Shown here: positions 33,106-41,758 of the stretch, piece by piece | Position numbering within the stretch: the first letter of the stretch is position 1 | Layout of the letters: the number at the start of each line of letters is the position of its first letter | Assembly: GCF_004151105.1 (NCBI RefSeq) | Contig: NZ_PHRF01000124.1 | Span: 1 to 52,595, forward strand | DNA: 52,595 bases | Direction of reading: 5' to 3' | From: Streptomyces sp. L-9-10 | GTDB lineage: Bacteria > Actinomycetota > Actinomycetes > Streptomycetales > Streptomycetaceae | Program-made: the position numbers and the translations under genes | The notes under the pieces: generated by a model | What the model was told of the DNA's origin: nothing | The model's input: the letters and a program-made list of their open reading frames with translations, nothing else | The model's database searches: none

Positions 33106-36100
33106 ATGTCCCCCACCACCGCCGCGTTCGTTTCCGCCACCGCCACCGCCCCCGAGTTCCCCCGGCACGTCGTGACCGCGGTGCTCGTCGCCCACGACGG
33201 CGCGCGCTGGCTGCCCGACGCCCTCGCCGGGCTGCTGGGCCAGGAACGACCCGTACAGAACGTCATGGCAGCCGACACCGGCAGCGCCGACGACTCCGCC
33301 CGGCTGCTCACCGAAGCGCTCGGCGCGGAACGCGTCCTGCATCTCGCGCGCCGGTCCGGATTCGGTACGGCCGTGGACGAGGCGGTACGCACCGCCGGGG
33401 TGCTCACGCCCGACGATCTGCCGTATCTGAAGCGGCCGAGCGGCTGGGACCCGGTGACCCGGAGCTGGCGCGACGACACGTACGACATGCCCGAACTGCC
33501 GCACGGCGAACCGGTGCAGTGGCTCTGGCTCCTCCACGACGACTGCGCGCCCGACCCCGACGCGCTCGCCGAACTGCTGCGCGTCGCCGACTCCGACCAG
33601 TACGCGGCGGTCGTCGGGCCCAAACTGCGCGGCTGGTACGACCGCAAGCAGCTCCTCGAAGTCGGCGTCTCCATCGCCAACAGCGGACGCCGCTGGACCG
33701 GACTCGACCGGCGCGAACAGGACCAGGGCCAGCACGACCAGGTCCGAACCGTCCTCTCCGTCTCCAGCGCCGGCATGCTCATCCGGCGCGACGTCTGGGA
33801 CGAACTCGGCGGCTTCGACCGCCGGCTCCCGCTGATGCGCGACGACGTGGACCTGTGCTGGCGCGCGCACGCCGCCGGCCACCGGGTGCTCGTCGCCCCC
33901 GACGCCGTACTGCGGCACGCCGAGGCCGCCGCCCGGGAGCGCCGTACGGTCGACTGCGCGGGCCGCTCCGTCGTCAACCCGCACCGCGTCGACAAGGCCG
34001 GCGCCGTCTACACCATGCTCGTCAACGCGCGGGCCGCCGTCCTTCCCTACGTACTGCTCCGTCTTGTCGTCGGCACCCTGCTGCGCACCCTCGCCTATCT
34101 CGTCGGCAAGGCGCCGGGACAGGCCGTCGACGAGGTGATGGGACTCTCCGGCACCCTGCTGCGGCCCGGCCGGATCATCAGCGCCCGGCGGCAGCGCGGC
34201 AAGGGCGTCGTCGAGGCGGCCGAGCTGCGCCCGCTCTTCCCGCCGCCCGGCGCCACCGTCCGGGCCACGGTCGAGCAGATCGCCGGCAGCCTCGGCGGCG
34301 ACTCGGACGCCGACGCGGGCGGCTCACGGCACGGCGCCGTCGAGTCGGGACCCGGCGGTGACGACGCCGACTTCATGGAGATCGAGCAGTTCGCCCGGCT
34401 GAAGAAGCTCGCGCACAAGCCAGGACCCGTCCTCTTCGGGATCCTGCTGCTCGTCTCGCTCGTCGCCTGCCGCGGACTCTTCGGAGGCGGCGCGCTCGCG
34501 GGCGGCGCCCTGCTGCCCGCGCCCGCCGATGTCTCCGACCTCTGGTCGCGGTACGCCGACGGCTGGCATCCCGTCGGTACCGGCGTCACCGAGACCGCGC
34601 CCCCCTATCTCGCCGTACTCGCCGCGCTCTCCGCGCTGTTCCTCGGCTCCACCGGCTTCGCGCTGACCCTGCTCCTCGTCTGCTCGGTCCCGCTCGCCGG
34701 TGTCACCGCCTACTTCGCCTCGCGCCCGCTGGTCGAATCGCGCCTGCTGCGGGCCTGGGCGAGCGTCGCGTACGCCTTCCTGCCCGCCGCGACCGGCGCG
34801 CTGGCCACCGGGCGGCTCGGTACGGCCGTCCTCGCCGTCCTGCTGCCGCTGATCGCCCGCGCCGCCGTCGCCGCCTACGGGATGCGCGGCGGGGCGGGCG
34901 GCGTCGCGAGCGGGGAGAGCCGCGGCAGCTGGCGCGCCACCTGGGCGTACGCCTTCCTGCTGACCTTCGCGATGGCCTTCACGCCGGTCGTCTGGCCGGT
35001 GGCGCTGCTGCTCGGCCTCGGCGTCCTGGCACTGCGCCGCGACGACCTCGCCGCCTACGGACCGCGGGTACTCGCCGCGCTCGGCACCCCTCTGCTGCTG
35101 CTGGCGCCCTGGTCGCTCTCGCTGCTGACCTCGCCGTCCGCCTTCCTGCGGGAGGCGGGTCTTGAGTTCGGTACGGGAACGGCCTCCGCGCTCGATCTGC
35201 TCGGCATCAGCCCCGGCGGGCCCAAGGCGGCCGGCGGCATCCTGCTGATCGGGATCGTGCTGGCCGCGCTGGCGGCGCTGCTGCGCGGTGAGCGGCAGTT
35301 CGCGATCCGCTCGGCCTGGGCCGTCGCGATCCTCGCGCTGGTCTTCGCCGTCCTCAGCAACAACTCCGGCTGGGCCGGACCCGCCACCCTGCTCTACGGA
35401 CTCGCGCTGATCGCGGCGGCCGTGCTCGGCGCGGACGGCGCCCGGGAGCGCGTCGCGGCGGAGAGCTTCGGCTGGCGCCAGCCCGTCGCCGTCCTCATCG
35501 CCGTGGCGGCGGGACTCGCCCCGCTGCTGGCCGCGTTCGGCTGGATGATCAGCGGCGCGTCCGGACCGCTGGAGCGCCGTGATCCGGTGCAGGTCCCCGC
35601 GTTCGTCGCGGAGGAGAGCATCACCCGCGACCAGCCGCGCACGCTCGTCCTCGGCGGTACGTCGGCGGCCGAGATCTCGTACTCGCTGGTCCGCGGCTCG
35701 GGCGGCCGGCTCGGTGACGCCGAACTGACCGCGTCGGGCGGCGGCGATCCGCGGCTCGACAAGGTCGTCGCCAACCTCGTCGCGGGCTCCGGCGCCGACC
35801 AGACCGACCAGCTCAGCGGCTTCGCGATCCGCTACGTACTCGTACGGGACGGGGTGCCGCGGCAGACCGGCCGGGTCCTGGACGCCACCCCGGGGCTGAC
35901 CCGGCTGAGCCAGCTGGACGGCAGTGCGCTGTGGCGCGTCGACCGGCAGATCTCGCGGGCCACGATCGTCGACGGCAAGGGCGAGGGCGAGCCGCTGGCC
36001 GTCGCGTCCGCGCAGGTCGAGGCACACACGAAGATCCCGGCGGGGGCCTCCGGGCGCGTGCTGCGGATCGCGGACCGGGCAGCCGAGGGCTGGCAGGCCA

Positions 36101-37017
36101 CGCTCGACGGCACGGTACTCACCAAGAAGACCGTCGACGGCTGGGCCCAGGGCTTCGAACTGCCCGCCGAGGGCGGCCGTCTCGACCTCACGTACGAGGA
36201 CCCGATCACGCACACCGCGTGGATCTGGGCCCAGGGCGCGCTCACCGTCGTCCTGCTGGTGCTCGCCCTGCCGGGGCGCCGCCGGGAGATCGACGACGAC
36301 CTGCCCGACGAGGACATCGAGATCCCGGCGCAGCCGATGGCGGGCGAGGGCCGGCGCGCGCGCAGGCTGCGTGCGGCGGCGGAGGCCGAGGGACTGGAGA
36401 AGAGCGAGCCGGGCGTGACGGACGTGACGGACGGGACGGGGGAGTACGCGACCGCGCAGCAGCCGGCCGTTCCGCCGGCGCCCTCCGGCCCTCCAGCCTC
36501 GCCTGCCTCACCCGACGCGCCCGCGGCTCCCGTTGAGGAGCCGTACGGCGGCGGTCAGGACCAAGTCGGTGACGGGGAGCGGCAGTCGGCGTACGGGGCG
36601 GTGCCCCAGCAGCCCCCGTACGGCGAGTGGGACGCCAACACGTACGCGGGCGCGGACTACACGCAGGGCCAGTACCCGAACGAGCAGCAGTACGGCGGGC
36701 AGTACGGCGAGGGCCAGTACCAGCAGCAGCCGTACCAGCAGTACCCGGCGGACCCGTACCAGGAAGGCCAGTACCCCGCGGGCGGCCAGTACCAGGAGGG
36801 GCAGTACCAGGCCGGCCAGTACCAGGGGGACGGCCAGTACCAAGGAGAAGGCCAGTACCGGGAAGGGCAGTACGACCCGTCGCACTACGACCCGTACGGC
36901 TACGGACAGCAGGCCCAGTCCCAGCAGGCTCAGCAACCACCACAGCCCCAACAGCCCTACGCCGACGGCACGGAGAACGACCAGCGCCGGCGCCCCGACG
37001 GGAGCAGTGACCAGTGA
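33106..37017 (+). CDS. Large polytopic family 2 glycosyltransferase with disordered QY-rich tail
   Basis: 1303-aa protein. The N-terminal GT2 domain (about 15-330) starts VTAVLVAHDGARWLPDAL and contains WLLHDDCAPDPDAL (DxD-like) and LMRDDVDLCWRAHAAGH. From about residue 440 to 870 there are roughly 10-13 hydrophobic segments, then an extracytoplasmic beta-rich region (about 870-1045), a last TM near 1050, and a cytoplasmic tail. Residues about 1165-1275 are Gly-Gln-Tyr repeats. The layout resembles mycobacterial-type galactan or lipid-sugar transferases fused to a C-type membrane module. Its stop overlaps the DUF5719 gene. The donor sugar is unknown. Confidence 0.88.
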   Translation: MSPTTAAFVSATATAPEFPRHVVTAVLVAHDGARWLPDALAGLLGQERPVQNVMAADTGSADDSARLLTEALGAERVLHLARRSGFGTAVDEAVRTAGVLTPDDLPYLKRPSGWDPVTRSWRDDTYDMPELPHGEPVQWLWLLHDDCAPDPDALAELLRVADSDQYAAVVGPKLRGWYDRKQLLEVGVSIANSGRRWTGLDRREQDQGQHDQVRTVLSVSSAGMLIRRDVWDELGGFDRRLPLMRDDVDLCWRAHAAGHRVLVAPDAVLRHAEAAARERRTVDCAGRSVVNPHRVDKAGAVYTMLVNARAAVLPYVLLRLVVGTLLRTLAYLVGKAPGQAVDEVMGLSGTLLRPGRIISARRQRGKGVVEAAELRPLFPPPGATVRATVEQIAGSLGGDSDADAGGSRHGAVESGPGGDDADFMEIEQFARLKKLAHKPGPVLFGILLLVSLVACRGLFGGGALAGGALLPAPADVSDLWSRYADGWHPVGTGVTETAPPYLAVLAALSALFLGSTGFALTLLLVCSVPLAGVTAYFASRPLVESRLLRAWASVAYAFLPAATGALATGRLGTAVLAVLLPLIARAAVAAYGMRGGAGGVASGESRGSWRATWAYAFLLTFAMAFTPVVWPVALLLGLGVLALRRDDLAAYGPRVLAALGTPLLLLAPWSLSLLTSPSAFLREAGLEFGTGTASALDLLGISPGGPKAAGGILLIGIVLAALAALLRGERQFAIRSAWAVAILALVFAVLSNNSGWAGPATLLYGLALIAAAVLGADGARERVAAESFGWRQPVAVLIAVAAGLAPLLAAFGWMISGASGPLERRDPVQVPAFVAEESITRDQPRTLVLGGTSAAEISYSLVRGSGGRLGDAELTASGGGDPRLDKVVANLVAGSGADQTDQLSGFAIRYVLVRDGVPRQTGRVLDATPGLTRLSQLDGSALWRVDRQISRATIVDGKGEGEPLAVASAQVEAHTKIPAGASGRVLRIADRAAEGWQATLDGTVLTKKTVDGWAQGFELPAEGGRLDLTYEDPITHTAWIWAQGALTVVLLVLALPGRRREIDDDLPDEDIEIPAQPMAGEGRRARRLRAAAEAEGLEKSEPGVTDVTDGTGEYATAQQPAVPPAPSGPPASPASPDAPAAPVEEPYGGGQDQVGDGERQSAYGAVPQQPPYGEWDANTYAGADYTQGQYPNEQQYGGQYGEGQYQQQPYQQYPADPYQEGQYPAGGQYQEGQYQAGQYQGDGQYQGEGQYREGQYDPSHYDPYGYGQQAQSQQAQQPPQPQQPYADGTENDQRRRPDGSSDQ
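36600..36930 (+). repeat. Degenerate GQY-coding repeats in glycosyltransferase tail
   Basis: Repeated GGCCAGTACC-type units encode GQY, EGQYQ and GGQYQ modules near the C-terminus. The result is a low-complexity tyrosine- and glutamine-rich segment of about 110 residues. Confidence 0.8.
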
Positions 37018-38564
37018 ACCGTACGACCCTCTCCCTCATCGCGGCCGCCACCGCCCTCGCCGCCGTCACCGGCTTTGCCGCCCTCACCGCGCCCGACACG
37101 GGCGGCACGGCGGCGGCCCAGAGCCCGGCCCGGCTGCCCGTGGAGCGCACCAGCCAGCTCTGCCCGGCGCCGAGCGTCTCGGACGTCGCGGAGACGACGT
37201 ACACCTCCGTCACACCGGCGGGCACCGCCGGCGGCGCGGCGGACGGCTCGGCCGAACTGACGGAGTCCGTCGTCACCTTGGTGGATGCCGCCGACGAGGG
37301 CGCGTCCGACGACAAGGCGAAGGACGGGGCGGGGGGCACGAAGAAGGACCCGGCGAAGGACAAGCCGTTCCTCACGCTGAAGGAACCCGGCAGGCCCGTC
37401 TCCGTCGAGGCGAGCGGCGCCGAGGCCCCCGCCCTCGTCGGCACGGCCACCGGCCGGCTGGCGCCCGGCTGGACCACCCAGCAGACCACCACGGTCGGCG
37501 TCGGCGACGCGCGCGGTGTGCTCGGCCTGAGCTGCACCGTCCCCGACACGGACTTCTGGTTCCCCGGCGCGAGCACCGAGAGGTCGCGCCAGGACTACGT
37601 CCATCTCACCAACCCCGACGACACCGCCGCCGTCGCCGACATCGAGCTGTACGGGAAGGACGGCGCGGTCAAGTCGGAGGTGGGCGAGGGCATTCCGGTG
37701 CCGGCCAGGTCCAGCGTGCCGGTGCTGCTCTCCACCCTGACCACCTCAGCCGAGGCCGATGTGACCGTCCATGTCACCACCCGCTCCGGCCGGGTCGGCG
37801 CGGCGGTGCGCGTGGCGGACAACGCGGGGGGCAGCGACTGGCTGGCCTCCTCGGCGGATCCGGCGTCGCGGCTGGTGCTGCCCGGGATCCCGGCGGACGC
37901 GACCGACGTACGGCTGGTGGCGTTCGCGACGGGTTCCGACGACGCCGATCTGAAGGTGCAACTGGCGGGCGCCGACGGCACGATCACCCCGGCGGGCAGC
38001 GAGAGCGTGCACATCAAGTCGCGGATGACGGCGACCCTCGAACTGGCGGACATCACCAAGGGGCAGGCGGGTTCGCTGATCCTCACCCCGGAGGGCGGGC
38101 ACGCGGCCCCGGTGGTCGCGGCGCTGCGCGTGGTGCGCGGCAAGGGCGAGAAGCGGGAGATCGCGTTCATCCCGGCGACCGCGCCGATCGCGTCGCGGTC
38201 GACCGTCGCGGACAACCGTGCCAAGGGCTCGACGCTCTCGCTGACCGCGCCGGGCGCGACCGCGAAGGTCAAGGTCACGGCCTCGGCGGGGACCGGAGGC
38301 GGCGAGCCGGCCGAGAAGACGTACACGGTCAAGGGCGGTACGACCCTGGCGGTCACCCCGCCGGTGCCCGGTGGCCTGAAGGGCTCGTACGCGCTGACGG
38401 TCGAGCCGCAGCCGGGCGGCGGTCCGGTCCACGCGGCGCGCACGCTGGCGCTGCCGGAGGACGGTATCCCCATGTTCACGGTCCAGACGCTGCCGGACGA
38501 CCGGGGGACCGTGTCCGTACCGAAGGCCAGGGAAGACCTGTCGATCCTGGACGACGGCAGCTAA
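37014..38564 (+). CDS. DUF5719 family secreted/membrane-anchored protein
   Basis: 516-aa protein with an N-terminal hydrophobic segment (MNRTTLSLIAAATALAAVTG) that is either a signal peptide or anchor, then a disordered linker (about 85-130) and a beta-rich domain. GTG 37014 overlaps the glycosyltransferase stop (GTGA), so the two are translationally coupled and probably work together. DUF5719 proteins regularly accompany this glycosyltransferase in actinobacteria; the domain has no known activity. Segments such as VHLTNPDDTAAVADIELYGKDG resemble beta-sandwich repeats. Confidence 0.85.
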   Translation: MNRTTLSLIAAATALAAVTGFAALTAPDTGGTAAAQSPARLPVERTSQLCPAPSVSDVAETTYTSVTPAGTAGGAADGSAELTESVVTLVDAADEGASDDKAKDGAGGTKKDPAKDKPFLTLKEPGRPVSVEASGAEAPALVGTATGRLAPGWTTQQTTTVGVGDARGVLGLSCTVPDTDFWFPGASTERSRQDYVHLTNPDDTAAVADIELYGKDGAVKSEVGEGIPVPARSSVPVLLSTLTTSAEADVTVHVTTRSGRVGAAVRVADNAGGSDWLASSADPASRLVLPGIPADATDVRLVAFATGSDDADLKVQLAGADGTITPAGSESVHIKSRMTATLELADITKGQAGSLILTPEGGHAAPVVAALRVVRGKGEKREIAFIPATAPIASRSTVADNRAKGSTLSLTAPGATAKVKVTASAGTGGGEPAEKTYTVKGGTTLAVTPPVPGGLKGSYALTVEPQPGGGPVHAARTLALPEDGIPMFTVQTLPDDRGTVSVPKAREDLSILDDGS

Positions 38565-38583
38565 GGAACGAGGGCCTGGGCTC

Positions 38584-39015
38584 TCATTCCTGGCCGTACC
38601 GGGGATCGACGGACTCGGGCGCCAGCCCCAGCAGTTCCGCGACCTGCTCGACCACGACCTCGTGCACCAGCAGCGCGCGGTCGTCGCGGTTCTTGGTACG
38701 GATCTCCACGGGCCGCCGGTAGACCAGGATGCGCGCCGGGTGGTCCTTGCCCGCCGGGACCGAGCTGCCGAGCGGAACGGTGTCGTCCTGCGGGATCGGT
38801 ACCTCCATGACCAGGAAATCCACCTCGGCCAGCTGGGGCCAGCGCCGTTCCAGCCGGTCCACGGAGTCCCGCACGAGATCGCGGAAGGACTCGGAGCGGC
38901 TGGTCGAGAGCGGCACCTGGGGCGGGGCGACGGGCCCACGCATACCGCGGCCGTGGCGGTCGCGGCGGCGCGGCCGTGGTTCGGTCGGGCGGGGCGGTAC
39001 AGGACTGTCCATCAC
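38584..39015 (-). CDS. Minimal zincin-like protein (metallopeptidase family, degenerate)
   Basis: 143-aa protein of the small Zincin_1/DUF1025-like family, next to DUF3499 as in Mtb Rv3259/Rv3258c (recalled). Structural cores FLVMEVPIPQDD and ILVYRRPVEIRTKNRDD are visible. The C-terminal helix reads LLVHEVVVEQVAELLG, so the expected HExxH has become HEVVVE; the second zinc His is absent. GTG 39015 lies exactly 6 nt after TACCCT (39022-39027), a leaderless start; ATG 39012 is next. It may be a pseudo-enzyme or use another ligand set. Confidence 0.8.
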   Translation of the reverse strand: MMDSPVPPRPTEPRPRRRDRHGRGMRGPVAPPQVPLSTSRSESFRDLVRDSVDRLERRWPQLAEVDFLVMEVPIPQDDTVPLGSSVPAGKDHPARILVYRRPVEIRTKNRDDRALLVHEVVVEQVAELLGLAPESVDPRYGQE

Positions 39016-39171
39016 TGACGCAGGGTAGCCCTCCCCGCCCCGCCGACATCGCGACTGCCGCCCCCTCGTACGGCATGTCGCATATTGAGCATTCAGGCCA
39101 AGCTTGGGCTCGATTCCAGGCGTCCCCGCGATCACGGCTCTCGCCGCCCTTGACGGCTTTTGCCCCAAGTC

Positions 39172-39205
39172 GTGACCACGTAACGGAGTGTCGCCGTTCG
39201 GTCAC
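39172..39205. promoter_or_regulatory. Nested dyad in divergent promoter region
   Basis: GTGACC (39172-39177) with GGTCAC (39200-39205), and inside it AACGG (39182-39186) with CCGTT (39194-39198). It lies midway between the divergent zincin-like and DUF3499 genes. Confidence 0.4.
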
Positions 39206-39320
39206 TCTTCTTCCCGTGCAGGTCAGGGCAGTTACTTCCGGCCAAGTTGAGTGGGATATCACGCCGCGACACGGGGGAGTGACCTGGTGGGGAGTCGTCG
39301 CAGCCCGCTCAAGAGTGCGG

Positions 39321-39326
39321 TACCGT
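39321..39326 (+). promoter_or_regulatory. -10 element before DUF3499 gene
   Basis: TACCGT, 8 nt before the GTG at 39335. No ribosome-binding site is present, so the mRNA is leaderless or nearly so. Confidence 0.45.
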
Positions 39327-39334
39327 CCAACATC

Positions 39335-39712
39335 GTGAGCCCTGTACGTCGCTGTTCGCGCACCGCGTGCGGCCGCCCTGCTGTCGCGACACTGACGTAC
39401 GTCTATGCCGACTCGACCGCGGTCCTCGGCCCGCTCGCCACCTATGCCGAGCCTCACTGCTACGACCTGTGTGCGGAACACAGCGAGCGGCTGACCGCTC
39501 CGCGCGGCTGGGAGGTCGTCCGCCTGACGGACGGCTCCGCTCCGGCGCGCCCGAGCGGTGACGATCTGGAGGCGCTCGCCAACGCCGTACGTGAAGCCGC
39601 GCGCCCGCAGGAGCGGGCGGCCGGGGGCGGCGGCAACGGCGCACGCGGGGCGGATTCGACGGAGGCCGGGCGCCGGGGGCACCTGCGGGTGCTGCGCTCT
39701 CCTGAGCCGTAG
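39335..39712 (+). CDS. DUF3499 family protein
   Basis: 125-aa actinobacterial protein of unknown function. Conserved residues C7 and C12 in RRCSRTACGRPA, and H41, C42, C46 and H49 in PHCYDLCAEHSE, look like a zinc-ribbon metal site. The C-terminal 40 residues are Gly/Arg-rich and variable. GTG 39335 matches the family N-terminus and follows a leaderless -10. It sits between the zincin-like gene and the lactate permease/manB genes, a conserved position. Confidence 0.88.
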   Translation: MSPVRRCSRTACGRPAVATLTYVYADSTAVLGPLATYAEPHCYDLCAEHSERLTAPRGWEVVRLTDGSAPARPSGDDLEALANAVREAARPQERAAGGGGNGARGADSTEAGRRGHLRVLRSPEP

Positions 39713-39947
39713 GCCGCCCCCTCGGTCTCTGAGCCTCTGATTCTTCGGCCGTCAGCCGTCGGCCGTCAGCCGTCAGTCCTCAAGACCTCGGCCGCGCCCC
39801 CGCCCCGCCTCATGTGTCGCAGCGGCGTTCTTTCCGGCTTTCCGGTGCGGATCCTGTACGGGCCATTGACCTCGCCTTGGCGCGGACACGACCATTCCTC
39901 CACTCGTGAGAGATCAATTTCCGTATCGCGGAATCCGGAGGACTGTC

Positions 39948-41564
39948 GTGTACGTACAGCAACTGGAACCCGTCGCCGACTCGCTCGCCCTCTCCGCCCT
40001 CGTCGCCGCCCTGCCGCTGGCCACCGTACTGATCCTGCTCGGTGCCCTCCGTATGAAAGCCCACCGCGCGGGCGTCATCGGTCTCGCCGTCGCCGTGCTG
40101 GTCGGCTGGCTCGTCTTCGGCATGCCCCTCGGCCAGACCCTCTCGGCAGGCGTACAGGGAGCGCTCTTCGGGCTCTTCCCGATCATGTGGATCGTCGTCA
40201 ACGCCCTCTGGGTGTACCGGATGACGGTCCGTACCCACCATTTCGACATCCTGCGCCGCTCCTTCGGGCGGCTCTCCGACGACCCCCGCATCCAGGCACT
40301 CGTCATCGCCTTCTGCTTCGGCGCGCTGCTCGAAGCGCTCGCGGGCTTCGGAGCGCCGGTGGCCATCTGCTCGGTGATGCTGGTGGCGCTCGGCTTCTCC
40401 CCGGTCAAGGCCGCCGTCGTCTCGCTCGTCGCCAACACCGCGCCCGTGGCGTTCGGCGCGATGGGCACCCCCGTGGTCACGCTCGCGCAGGTCACCGATC
40501 TGCCGCTGGACACCGTCGCCTCCGTCGTCGGCAGGCAGACCCCGCTGCTCGCGCTCGTCGTACCGCTCGTGCTGGTCTGGCTCGTCGACGGCCGGCGAGG
40601 GCTGCGTGAGACCTGGCTGCCCGCGCTGGCGTGCGGAGTCGCCTTCGCCGCCGCGCAGTTCCTCGCCGCCAACTACGTCTCCGCCCAACTCGCCGACATC
40701 GGCGCCGCGCTGGCCGGAGCGGCGGCGCTGGTGGCCGTGCCCTCGGCCCGCAGGCCCGCGTCGGAACCGGTGCGCGCCTCCGTCCTCACGGGCGTACGGA
40801 GCGACGACCTGGACCGCGAGGACCCGCGCCCCGAAGTACTGCGCGCCTACGCCCCGTACGCACTGATCGTGGTGATCTTCTCCATCGCCCAGATCCCGCC
40901 AGTCAAGGAGGCGCTGGCCAAGGCGACGCGGGTGTTCGACTGGCCGTTGCTCGATGTCGCCGACCCGGACGGGAACCGCGTCGGCGCCAATGTCTTCTCG
41001 CTGCCCCTCGTCGCGACCGGCGGCACGCTCGTGCTGCTCGCGGGCCTCTTCACGGCCGTCGTCCTCGGCGTACGCGCGAAGGACGCGGCGCGGGAGTGGG
41101 CGGCGACCGTGTACGAACTGCGGTACGCGATCCTCACCGTCACCTCCGTACTGGCCCTCGCGTACGTCATGAACCTGTCCGGACAGGCGGGCACCATCGG
41201 CCACTTCGTCGCCGCGGCGGGCGCGGGACTCGCGTTCCTCTCACCGATCCTGGGATGGTTCGGCGTCGCGGTCTCGGGCTCGGACACCTCGGCCAACGCC
41301 CTCTTCGGCGCGCTTCAGGTGACGGCGGCGGCCCAGTCCGGCCTGTCGCCCGAACTGCTGGCGGCGGCGAACAGCTCCGGGGGAGTGCTCGGCAAGATGA
41401 TCTCGCCGCAGAACCTGACGATCGCGTGCGCGGCGGTCGGACTCGCGGGCAAGGAAGGAGATCTGCTGCGCAAGGTGCTGCCCTGGAGCCTGGGCCTGTT
41501 GCTGGTGATGTGTCTCATCGTGCTGGGGCAGAGCACCGCCGTGCTCGGGTGGATGCTTCCCTGA
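39948..41564 (+). CDS. L-lactate permease (LctP family)
   Basis: 538-aa polytopic transporter with 12-14 hydrophobic segments, of usual length for the LctP family, importing lactate or glycolate with protons. Typical segments are FGALLEALAGFGAPVAICSVML and SGSDTSANALFGALQVTAA, which ends near SSGGVLGKMISPQNL. GTG 39948 is selected because GGAGG (39937-39941) lies 6 nt upstream; an upstream GTG at 39906 lacks a site. It is inserted in the conserved mannose-gene neighbourhood and its link to it is unclear. Confidence 0.93.
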   Translation: MYVQQLEPVADSLALSALVAALPLATVLILLGALRMKAHRAGVIGLAVAVLVGWLVFGMPLGQTLSAGVQGALFGLFPIMWIVVNALWVYRMTVRTHHFDILRRSFGRLSDDPRIQALVIAFCFGALLEALAGFGAPVAICSVMLVALGFSPVKAAVVSLVANTAPVAFGAMGTPVVTLAQVTDLPLDTVASVVGRQTPLLALVVPLVLVWLVDGRRGLRETWLPALACGVAFAAAQFLAANYVSAQLADIGAALAGAAALVAVPSARRPASEPVRASVLTGVRSDDLDREDPRPEVLRAYAPYALIVVIFSIAQIPPVKEALAKATRVFDWPLLDVADPDGNRVGANVFSLPLVATGGTLVLLAGLFTAVVLGVRAKDAAREWAATVYELRYAILTVTSVLALAYVMNLSGQAGTIGHFVAAAGAGLAFLSPILGWFGVAVSGSDTSANALFGALQVTAAAQSGLSPELLAAANSSGGVLGKMISPQNLTIACAAVGLAGKEGDLLRKVLPWSLGLLLVMCLIVLGQSTAVLGWMLP

Positions 41565-41673
41565 CGTTGTCGGACGCTCGGACGCTCTGCCGAGGTGTCG
41601 CCGAGGTTTAGGGACTTACGGCTGTCCGCCGGATCTTCGACAGGTGTCCGGCGGGTAGTTTGAAGCGACCGCA

Positions 41674-41729
41674 GCGGATCACAACAGACGGTGCGGATCG
41701 CAACAGACCGAGCAGACCGTGCAGACCGC
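41674..41729 (+). repeat. 19-bp and 9-bp tandem repeats in manB leader
   Basis: GCGGATCACAACAGACGGT (41674-41692) is followed by a 16/19 match (41693-41711), then two GCAGACCG-type 9-mers (41712-41729). They lie immediately upstream of the manB ribosome-binding site. Confidence 0.75.
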
Positions 41730-41758
41730 GGTGACAGGAACCTCTGGAGGCGTTGGCC

